Of a stretch of 5,085 bases of DNA, positions 1 to 4,289 are shown one piece after another; positions within the stretch are counted from its first letter, which is position 1, and each line of letters starts with the position of its first letter. Position numbers and translations under genes: made by a program. The notes below the pieces were generated by a model that made no database searches, was not told the DNA's origin, and saw only the letters and a list, made by a program, of their open reading frames with translations. The DNA comes from an uncultured Eubacteriales bacterium (lineage in GTDB: Bacteria > Bacillota > Clostridia > Christensenellales > Christensenellaceae), in NCBI GenBank assembly GCA_900554725.1, contig USII01000088.1, forward strand, positions 1-5,085, written 5' to 3'.

Positions 1-65
1 AGATAGATATATGTCTGCATACTGCGCAGATAGGAGCGCAAATCCTTTTTGAAGATTGCCATCAT
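1..65 (-). CDS. ABC-2 type transporter permease, N-terminal fragment (runs off the left edge)
   Basis: Only the first 21 codons are present. They read MMAIFKKDLRSYLRSMQTYI followed by Y. A short basic, amphipathic stretch before the first membrane span is how ABC-2/GldF-like permeases usually begin (often a K-R/K-E/D-L-x-S-Y pattern). The ATG at 65-63 overlaps the TGA stop of the upstream ATPase (64-62), giving an ATGA junction; a second in-frame ATG follows at 62-60. A GGAGG at 79-75 lies nine bases before the first ATG, which supports translation from here. Known for the family: the permease forms the membrane channel powered by the adjacent ATP-binding subunit. Substrate cannot be inferred. 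The assignment rests on a very short N-terminus plus operon context, so it is probable, not certain. Confidence 0.66.
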   Translation of the reverse strand, partial: MMAIFKKDLRSYLRSMQTYIY

Positions 66-1009
66 GCGCCGCCCCCTCCACTGCCCGTCAGCTGCAGAAA
101 AATATCCTCTAAAGAGACGCTGATGGAGCGCATCTCCAAAATGGGCAGATGTGCCTTCAAGGCCAGCTGCCAAATATCCCTTCGAATATCCATGCCGCGC
201 TGCACTTCCAGCAGAACATCCACAGTGCCCGCCTCAAAAGTGCGCTCAAAGCCCACATCCAGCACGCCGGGGAGCATGGAAAACAGGGCGCGCAGCTCGG
301 AAGGCGCTCCCGCAACGCGCAGCTTAAGCCGGTTGCTTTGGCCGGCCATGGCTTCCAGCATGGAAAGCGTGCTGTCCGAAACCACCTGCCCGCGGTTGAG
401 CACGATGACATGGGAGCATAAATCTGTCACATCCGAAAGGGAATCTGTAAGCAGAAGCAGGGTAAAAGCTTTGCGCAGGCTGGAAATCAGCGCGCGCACC
501 TTGGAAGCATCCTCTGCACGCAGAGCGAACGATGGGCGATCGAACAACAGAAAGGGAGGGCTAAATACGATGGCGCCCGCGATGCCCGCCCGGCGCGCAT
601 TCAGAGAAGAGAGCTCCCGAATGGGGGTATGGCGGTGTTCCGCAATTTCGCAGCACTCCATTGCCCAGGAAATTTGCGCGCGCCGCTTTTTGAGCGCAAC
701 TTTATAGAGCGAGCAGATAAACTCAAGGTATTCATAGACGCTCATATCCCCATAAAGGGGGTTTCCCTCCGGAAGATAGCCGATGAGCCCGCGGGCTTTT
801 TCGGTGGCCTTTCCCATATCATAGCTGCCAATGCGAATCTGCCCCGGGCTGCATTCGAGAAAGCCGGAAAGCAGGCTTGCCAGCGTGGATTTGCCAGAGC
901 CGGCCATGCCAAAAACCGCCGCGCTCTCCTGGCCATCAATATGAAAAGAAACGTTTTGCAGAGCCAAAACATTTCCATAGCGCTTGCTTAGATTGGATAC
1001 GGTTAACAA
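62..1009 (-). CDS. ABC transporter ATP-binding protein, GldA-like, with degenerate catalytic motifs
   Basis: This 315-residue protein has the layout of ATP-binding subunits of ABC-2/gliding-motility-type exporters: a nucleotide-binding domain (about 1-215) and a C-terminal extension (about 225-310). Seen: an intact Walker A, GMAGSGKST (34-42), and a family-typical Q-loop region GYLPEGNPLYGDMSV (77-91). The other motifs are broken. The signature expected as LSxGx reads LSSLN (133-137); Walker B ends FLLFDRP (153-159), with Arg158 where the catalytic Glu belongs; the D-loop reads SFALR in place of S-x-L-D; the H-loop position is Asp189 (LLTDSL). Known: these residues are needed for ATP hydrolysis. 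Inferred: it may bind ATP yet hydrolyse it poorly, perhaps paired with a canonical ATPase encoded downstream. The start is TTG at 1009, chosen because AAGGAGG sits seven bases upstream and the first residues match the family. The reading frame is uninterrupted, so this is not an obvious pseudogene. It is translationally coupled to the permease at 65. Confidence 0.9.
   Translation of the reverse strand: MLTVSNLSKRYGNVLALQNVSFHIDGQESAAVFGMAGSGKSTLASLLSGFLECSPGQIRIGSYDMGKATEKARGLIGYLPEGNPLYGDMSVYEYLEFICSLYKVALKKRRAQISWAMECCEIAEHRHTPIRELSSLNARRAGIAGAIVFSPPFLLFDRPSFALRAEDASKVRALISSLRKAFTLLLLTDSLSDVTDLCSHVIVLNRGQVVSDSTLSMLEAMAGQSNRLKLRVAGAPSELRALFSMLPGVLDVGFERTFEAGTVDVLLEVQRGMDIRRDIWQLALKAHLPILEMRSISVSLEDIFLQLTGSGGGGA
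75..79 (-). promoter_or_regulatory. Ribosome binding site of the permease, inside the ATPase gene's Gly codons
   Basis: On the minus strand GGAGG (79-75), within a GGAGGGGGC run, lies nine bases upstream of the permease ATG at 65. The same bases encode the glycine-rich tail (GSGGGGA) of the ATPase, so the tail may be shaped partly by the need for this Shine-Dalgarno sequence. Together with the ATGA overlap it indicates translational coupling. Confidence 0.6.
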
Positions 1010-1016
1010 AACGCTC

Positions 1017-1023
1017 CCTCCTT
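1017..1023 (-). promoter_or_regulatory. Strong ribosome binding site that fixes the TTG start of the ABC ATPase
   Basis: AAGGAGG (1023-1017 on the minus strand) lies seven bases before TTG at 1009. No ATG in this frame fits the expected N-terminus, so this perfect Shine-Dalgarno sequence decides in favour of the TTG start. Confidence 0.8.
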
Positions 1024-1041
1024 ACTTGTGATAGCAACTAA

Positions 1042-1050
1042 ATTATAGCA
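1042..1050 (-). promoter_or_regulatory. Extended -10 sigma-A promoter for the ABC ATPase-permease genes
   Basis: The minus strand reads TGC then TATAAT (1050-1042), a perfect -10 hexamer with the TGn extension. No good -35 lies 17 bases upstream (the hexamer there is CACCGC), which is tolerated in extended -10 promoters. Transcription would start near 1035, about 26 bases before the TTG codon, leaving room for the ribosome binding site. Confidence 0.6.
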
Positions 1051-1090
1051 AATGCCCATGTAGCGCGGTGTTAATAATTTATGAACAAAG

Positions 1091-1122
1091 GTGTAATTTT
1101 CGGGGGCTCTGCAAAATACATA
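1091..1122 (+). promoter_or_regulatory. Tentative sporulation-type (sigma-E-like) promoter of the SipL-like gene
   Basis: No convincing sigma-A promoter precedes the gene. A weak resemblance to sigma-E elements exists: GTGTAATTT (1091-1099) as a -35-like element and AATACATA (1115-1122), sharing the ATACA core of the sigma-E -10 consensus, about 16 bases later. The call leans on knowledge that sipL is expressed in the mother cell in Clostridioides difficile. The match is imperfect, so confidence is low. Confidence 0.25.
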
Positions 1123-1166
1123 TAGGGTAGCAAAGCATTGAATCGATTGGGAACGGAGGTAAGGAC

Positions 1167-2681
1167 ATGGGCATTTCCAAGCGGGAAATAGTGGCCGAAA
1201 ACAGCAAATGGGTATGCGCATCGCAGGCGATGGTGGAAGGCGTGCTCAAGCTGCCCGAATCCATGGAGGAAATTTCGGGCGTGCTGGATATCGCAGGGGT
1301 GGGGGAAATTACAGATGTCTCCGCCGGGGAAAACAGCATTTTTATCGAGGGCAACGCCGTTTTCTGCGTGTTATATTTGGATAAAAAGGGAGAATTTGAG
1401 AGCTTTAATGCCACCTGCCGTTTTCACCATACGGTCGAGTGCCAGGGAGTTCGGCCGGATATGAAGGTGGTAGGCGGGGCAAAGCTTGGGGAGATATCCT
1501 TTAGCATGCTGGACGGAAGCTCTGTCTCGGTGCGGGCGGAGATCTGTATCGATGCTTATGCCCTTGGCAACCAGAGCTATGAAATTCTGGATCCCAAGCT
1601 TGCAGAGGGCAGCATGCATCTGAAGGCCCGCAACGGCGAAATTTCCTGGGTGGAATGCGTCAAAATGATAAAGAGCTATGTCAAAAGCGAGCTGCGCGTG
1701 CCCCAGAGCATGCCGGAAGTGCGCAAAGTTCTGGCAGAGCGCGGCTATGCAGTGGTGCGCGGCGCCGTGACAGAGCCCGGCAAGGCGATTATAGAAGGGG
1801 AACTTCGGGTGTTTGTGGTATACGAGAGCACGGATAAAAACGCGCCGCTGCAATATTACCAGGAAAACATTCCATTTGGAGAGATTGTAAATCACGAAAA
1901 TATCGATGCGAATAGCAATCTTGTGGTATTGGCCACGCTGGAGCGCCTTTCCATCGATGCGTTGGCGGAAAACCCGGATCTGCTCAATGTTTCGGCGATT
2001 GTGAACCTTTGCGTCATGAGCCGGGGAACCAGAGAAATTTCCTATATTGAGGATCTGTATGATGAAAACAGCGAAATGGAGCTGAAGGCGTGCGCGCTGC
2101 ATGCTTTCTGCCCCTCCATGCGCGAAGGGCAGAAAAAGATGATACGCCTGGAAGCCGAAGTGCCGGAAAGCGCGCCTGAGGTTTCACGCGTGTTATTTGC
2201 TGCGGCAGTGCCCAAGGCTACGCGGGCACAGGCAGAGCGGGACCGCGCGCGCATCTTCGGCAAGCTTGCGGTAAACCTCTGCTACACCACGGCCGATGCC
2301 GGAATTAAAAGCACTTCCATGGTGCTGCCCTATGAAACAGAGCTTTCGCTTCCCGGGCTTCGGCCAGATATGGAACTGCAGGTTGTGGCCAATGTGGAAT
2401 ATACTACGGCGGAAGGATCTGGCAGAGAACTGGACCTCAAGTGCTGCCTGGATTTCTGCATTCTGGAGATGAGCACGGCAAAAGTGCGGGCGGTTTGCGA
2501 TGCGCAGCCCAGCCCCCTTGCTCAGCCAAAGCAGAGCGGCGCAATTGTCTATTATGCGGATGGCGGAGAGACCCTCTGGGATATCGCAAAGCGCTTTAAA
2601 GTGGGCAGCGAACTTCTAAAAGATGCAGACGCCGATGCTGTCATTCCCCGCGGGGAGCGGCTCATATTCGTGCGCAAATAG
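1167..2681 (+). CDS. SPOCS (DUF3794) repeat and LysM domain protein, SipL-like spore coat morphogenesis factor
   Basis: This 504-residue protein has three divergent SPOCS/DUF3794-like units. They begin near residues 22 (EGVLKLPESM), 174 (ELRVPQSMPEV) and 329 (EAEVPESAPEV), each continuing into beta-strand-rich sequence; the first and third contain L/V-R-P-D-M motifs. A C-terminal LysM domain (about 461-502) contains GETLWDIAKRFKV. No signal peptide or membrane segment is seen, so it is cytosolic. Known: C. difficile SipL has this architecture and uses its LysM domain to bind SpoIVA, helping the coat assemble around the forespore. Inferred: the same job here. The ATG at 1167 follows GGAGGT (1155-1160) at good spacing. 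The gene stands alone, diverging from the ABC operon and closed by a terminator right after its stop. Other LysM/DUF3794 proteins exist in Clostridia, so orthology to SipL rests on architecture and size, not on alignment. Confidence 0.88.
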   Translation: MGISKREIVAENSKWVCASQAMVEGVLKLPESMEEISGVLDIAGVGEITDVSAGENSIFIEGNAVFCVLYLDKKGEFESFNATCRFHHTVECQGVRPDMKVVGGAKLGEISFSMLDGSSVSVRAEICIDAYALGNQSYEILDPKLAEGSMHLKARNGEISWVECVKMIKSYVKSELRVPQSMPEVRKVLAERGYAVVRGAVTEPGKAIIEGELRVFVVYESTDKNAPLQYYQENIPFGEIVNHENIDANSNLVVLATLERLSIDALAENPDLLNVSAIVNLCVMSRGTREISYIEDLYDENSEMELKACALHAFCPSMREGQKKMIRLEAEVPESAPEVSRVLFAAAVPKATRAQAERDRARIFGKLAVNLCYTTADAGIKSTSMVLPYETELSLPGLRPDMELQVVANVEYTTAEGSGRELDLKCCLDFCILEMSTAKVRAVCDAQPSPLAQPKQSGAIVYYADGGETLWDIAKRFKVGSELLKDADADAVIPRGERLIFVRK

Positions 2682-2689
2682 CAAAGGGG

Positions 2690-2741
2690 CCGGTGCAAAT
2701 AGCCCGGCAAGCGCATAGAAACCCCGTTGCACCGGTTTTTT
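2690..2741 (+). terminator. Intrinsic terminator of the SipL-like gene (proximal hairpin)
   Basis: CCGGTGCAA (2690-2698) pairs perfectly with TTGCACCGG (2727-2735), and six T follow (2736-2741). The loop of 28 bases is long. The stem begins nine bases after the stop codon. Confidence 0.8.
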
Positions 2742-2760
2742 CCGGCACAGCGGGGCTTTT
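2722..2760 (+). terminator. Second, overlapping terminator-like hairpin, possibly bidirectional
   Basis: CCCCG (2722-2726) pairs with CGGGG (2751-2755), followed by CTTTT. Inside it CCGG (2732-2735) can pair with CCGG (2742-2745) across the six-T run. It uses the right arm of the proximal hairpin, so the two cannot form together. On the minus strand the same stem is followed by TTTCT, so it could also stop leftward transcription. Confidence 0.5.
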
Positions 2761-2796
2761 AAGCGCCCGAAAAATGGGAAAAAGGATGCCTGGGCA

Positions 2797-3063
2797 GGGC
2801 GCAATCTGTCGAAAGTGGAATTTGTCTGGCGAAAAGGCGCGGCAAATTGCCAACGGGTTTCTTTTGGTGTTTTGGGCAAAGAATGCCCCTGCGCCCACAG
2901 AAAACGGGCAATGGGAGTTGAATGCTCGCAGTTCGCAAAAAAGTTGGCGGCGACGACGAGCCATCGTGAGGGAGCCTACAGCCGAACAGGTGAGCCGAGC
3001 GCGACTTTTTACGAAAGAGGAGGAGCAGCGGCGGGTGCGCGCTCCAACATGGCCAAGGTTGCC
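2797..3063 (+). ncRNA. Candidate structured non-coding RNA, family unidentified
   Basis: The 464 bases between the SipL-like gene and the tRNA lack a convincing protein gene but are dense in inverted repeats. Seen: GGGCGCA (2797-2803) with TGCGCCC (2890-2896); AATTTG (2819-2824) with CAAATT (2843-2848); GGGCA (2874-2878) with TGCCC (2884-2888). A long stem pairs 2932-2946 with 3002-3015: TTCG with CGAA, and AAAAAGT with ACTTTTT. Inside it are ACGA (2956-2959) with TCGT (2964-2967) and three copies of GAGCC (2958, 2972, 2992). GGAGC (3022-3026) pairs with GCTCC (3041-3045), and GGCAA (2907-2911) could close a multibranch with TTGCC (3059-3063). The plus strand is slightly favoured by a G-U pair in the long stem. 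No clear promoter or U-tract terminator delimits it. The size and the Clostridia host would fit, among others, the raiA-motif RNA class, but I cannot confirm any family. The stems were found by eye without an energy calculation. Confidence 0.38.
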
Positions 3064-3089
3064 GAAATGAATATTTCCTTTCGGGCAAT

Positions 3090-3126
3090 AAAAATATCGC
3101 AATCCACCAAAGTGAATTGCGATATT
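3090..3126 (-). terminator. Intrinsic terminator of the tRNA-Ser transcript
   Basis: A perfect 11-base inverted repeat, ATTGCGATATT (3116-3126) with AATATCGCAAT (3093-3103), has a 12-base loop. Read on the minus strand it ends in a run of T (3094-3090). It begins 20 bases beyond the tRNA 3' end, so it serves the tRNA; on the plus strand no T-run follows. Confidence 0.82.
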
Positions 3127-3145
3127 GGGAACGGCAGTTTGCCGC

Positions 3146-3234
3146 TGGCGGAGAAGGCGGGATTCGAACCCGCGAGCCCTTGCGGACTACACGATTTCCA
3201 GTCGTGCTCGTTATGACCACTTCGATACTTCTCC
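3146..3234 (-). tRNA. tRNA-Ser (anticodon GGA), 3' CCA encoded
   Basis: The minus strand folds as a type II (long variable arm) tRNA. The acceptor stem is GGAGAAG (3234-3228) with CTTCTCC (3156-3150), then a G discriminator and an encoded CCA (3148-3146). The anticodon stem is CACGA/TCGTG around the loop CTGGAAA, giving anticodon GGA, which reads UCC and UCU serine codons. The variable arm is AGTCC-GCAA-GGGCT. The T arm is GCGGG-TTCGAAT-CCCGC. A long variable arm is expected for bacterial tRNA-Ser. All arms pair well, so it appears functional. It has its own promoter (3294-3322) and terminator (3090-3126) and is probably a single-gene transcript. Confidence 0.97.
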
Positions 3235-3293
3235 ACTTGCCCGATCCATGCGCACGGCCCAAAAACTGCCGCGCTCAGAACCAGTACCTTACC

Positions 3294-3322
3294 ATTATAA
3301 GGAGTTGGCGCATTTGTGTCAA
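3294..3322 (-). promoter_or_regulatory. Perfect consensus sigma-A promoter of tRNA-Ser
   Basis: On the minus strand TTGACA (3322-3317) and TATAAT (3299-3294) are separated by exactly 17 bases. The predicted start is near 3287, giving a 5' leader of about 50 bases to be trimmed by RNase P. The stretch just upstream of the -35 (AAAAGAATTGTA) is A/T-rich and could act as an UP element, in keeping with a strong stable-RNA promoter. Confidence 0.93.
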
Positions 3323-3343
3323 TACAATTCTTTTGGGCGCATG

Positions 3344-3359
3344 CCTTTTTATAAAAAGG
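3344..3359. repeat. 16-base AT-rich perfect palindrome between the Hrb-like gene and the tRNA promoter
   Basis: CCTTTTTATAAAAAGG is perfectly self-complementary. It lies 92 bases past the stop of the leftward Hrb-like gene and 22 bases upstream of the tRNA -35. No T-run follows the hairpin on either strand, so it is a poor terminator; a protein-binding site or chance are alternatives. Confidence 0.4.
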
Positions 3360-3416
3360 GCGGCCAGGCATTGGGCGGCTTTGCCGGCAGGGCGGGATGC
3401 GGCTGCCGCGCCAGGG

Positions 3417-3448
3417 CCCGGCACCTTTTTAAAAAGAGGAGGTGCGGG
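3417..3448. repeat. Imperfect inverted repeat just past the Hrb-like gene stop
   Basis: CCCG (3417-3420) pairs with CGGG (3445-3448), and CACCT (3422-3426) with AGGTG (3440-3444), with G3421 bulged. The loop contains TTTTAAAAA. On the leftward transcript it begins two bases after the TAA stop at 3451. The T-run is in the loop, not after the stem, so it could protect the mRNA 3' end but is not a classical terminator. The 3361-3420 flank is GC-rich, with another hairpin, CGGCAG (3385-3390) with CTGCCG (3403-3408). Confidence 0.35.
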
Positions 3449-3450
3449 CG

Positions 3451-4101
3451 TTAAACGGGAGAAAACACGCTTTTAGGCGCGCCGCAGATGGGGCAGGTAT
3501 AGCTTGGCGGGAGCTGGCCAAAGGGAACTTCGCCGTTGTAAACATACCCGCAGATGGAACAGCGATAAGAAGGCTCCGGCTTTTTTGGGGCACTTTTCTG
3601 CGGTTCGCCGCGGTAGGTGGGAGCATTTTTGGGGCTTTTCCCCTTGATGACATTGTGGTAATACTCATATGTCATGGGCTCGAGATCTGCCGTTAGAACG
3701 GCATCCGTCACCTGGCCGAGGAACACCGTATGCGTGCCGGCATCCATCTTTTGGTGCACTTCGCATAGAATATAGCCGCATGCATCCTTCAAAACGGGCA
3801 GGCCATCGGCCGTCTCGTATGCCAGCTTCTCAAATTTATCCGTATCCCGGCCGCTGAAAAAGCCCAGCTGGCCAATGAGAGAGGGAGAGCAGCTCTTTGG
3901 GAGAACACACAGGGAAAACCTGCCGGTTTTTTCGATGCATCCGTGGGTATAGTTGTCGTGGTTTATGCTGATGGCGATGCTGGGCGGAGCCGAGGTAATC
4001 TGCATGGCGCTGTTGGCAATGCAGCCTGTGGGGCGGCTGCCATCCAGGCTGCAAACAGCGTATACGCCATAGGAAAGTTTCCAGAGAATTTTTTGGTCCA
4101 T
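3451..4101 (-). CDS. Flavin reductase-rubredoxin fusion (Hrb-like, high-molecular-weight rubredoxin)
   Basis: This 216-residue protein joins two redox modules. Residues 1-150 are a flavin reductase-like FMN-binding split barrel, with landmark segments [17 protein letters not shown] (30-46), [10 protein letters not shown] (59-68) and HTVFLGQV (124-131). A Lys/Pro-rich linker (about 153-178) leads to a rubredoxin domain with iron ligands Cys181, Cys184, Cys203 and Cys206 (CSIC and CPIC). The spacing between the Cys pairs is 18 residues, shorter than the roughly 29 of classical rubredoxins. Known: Moorella Hrb has this architecture and passes electrons from NADH to the flavodiiron protein FprA, which reduces NO or O2. 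Inferred: a similar cytosolic electron-transfer or oxidative/nitrosative stress role; no flavodiiron gene is in the window. The ATG at 4101 follows AAGGAGG (4113-4107) at five bases. It is transcribed leftward, divergent from the aldolase. A plain FMN reductase with a rubredoxin tail but another electron acceptor is possible. Confidence 0.93.
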   Translation of the reverse strand: MDQKILWKLSYGVYAVCSLDGSRPTGCIANSAMQITSAPPSIAISINHDNYTHGCIEKTGRFSLCVLPKSCSPSLIGQLGFFSGRDTDKFEKLAYETADGLPVLKDACGYILCEVHQKMDAGTHTVFLGQVTDAVLTADLEPMTYEYYHNVIKGKSPKNAPTYRGEPQKSAPKKPEPSYRCSICGYVYNGEVPFGQLPPSYTCPICGAPKSVFSPV

Positions 4102-4158
4102 TTTTGCCTCCTTAATTTCATTTTATATTGTTTCGCAGTATGCCGCATCCTTATAAAA

Positions 4159-4186
4159 ACTATACCGTTTTTCTGTGAAAATGCAA
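4159..4186 (-). promoter_or_regulatory. Sigma-A promoter of the Hrb-like gene
   Basis: On the minus strand TTGCAT (4186-4181) and TATAGT (4164-4159) are 16 bases apart. Transcription would start near 4152, about 50 bases before the ATG. Its -35 lies only eight bases from the -35 of the divergent aldolase promoter, so the two may compete or share a regulator. Confidence 0.6.
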
Positions 4187-4194
4187 GAAACCTC

Positions 4195-4226
4195 TTGTTA
4201 GTTTGAGCGGAGTTTGATATTATAAT
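4195..4226 (+). promoter_or_regulatory. Sigma-A promoter of the aldolase gene
   Basis: TTGTTA (4195-4200) is followed 17 bases later by TATTAT (4218-4223), preceded by an extended -10 TG (4215-4216). An overlapping perfect TATAAT (4221-4226) would be 20 bases from the same -35, so the TATTAT register is preferred. Transcription would start near 4230, about 60 bases before the ATG. Confidence 0.62.
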
Positions 4227-4289
4227 TTATAGAAATCAAGTAGGAAGCGGGAGCTTTTTACACTAGATTTGAAAGGAAGGTATTAAGAA

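Noticed and set aside
123..707. Long plus-strand open frame opposite the ABC ATPase
   Set aside because: It is a shadow of the ATPase gene: Arg/Ser-rich, with no ribosome binding site and no domain.
1371..2102. Minus-strand open frame of 243 codons inside the SipL-like gene
   Set aside because: It is antisense to a well-supported gene, His/Ala-rich, and matches no family.
2940..3000. Three GAGCC repeats considered as a direct-repeat or CRISPR-like array
   Set aside because: The units are only five bases long with unequal spacing (14 and 20 bases) and no spacer structure; they fit better as elements of an RNA fold.
2797..3063. Identity as a known riboswitch, T-box, SRP RNA, RNase P RNA or tmRNA
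   Set aside because: I looked for their hallmark strings (for example the T-box GGGTGG-ACCGCG or the RNase P GAGGAAAGTCC) and did not find them; no start codon of a regulated gene follows on the plus strand.
2693..3070. Open frame of 125 codons on the plus strand after the SipL-like gene
   Set aside because: It starts inside the terminator hairpin, has no ribosome binding site, shows no family motif and overlaps the inverted repeats of the candidate RNA.
2662..3102. Open frame of 146 codons on the minus strand in the same region
   Set aside because: It runs into the end of the SipL-like gene and through both terminators, its composition is Arg/Cys/Ser-rich, and it has no recognisable domain.
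3117..3476. Plus-strand open frames containing GGIRTRE-like or RRDSNPR-like strings
   Set aside because: These are the well-known false translations of the antisense strand of a tRNA T arm; the real feature is tRNA-Ser on the minus strand.
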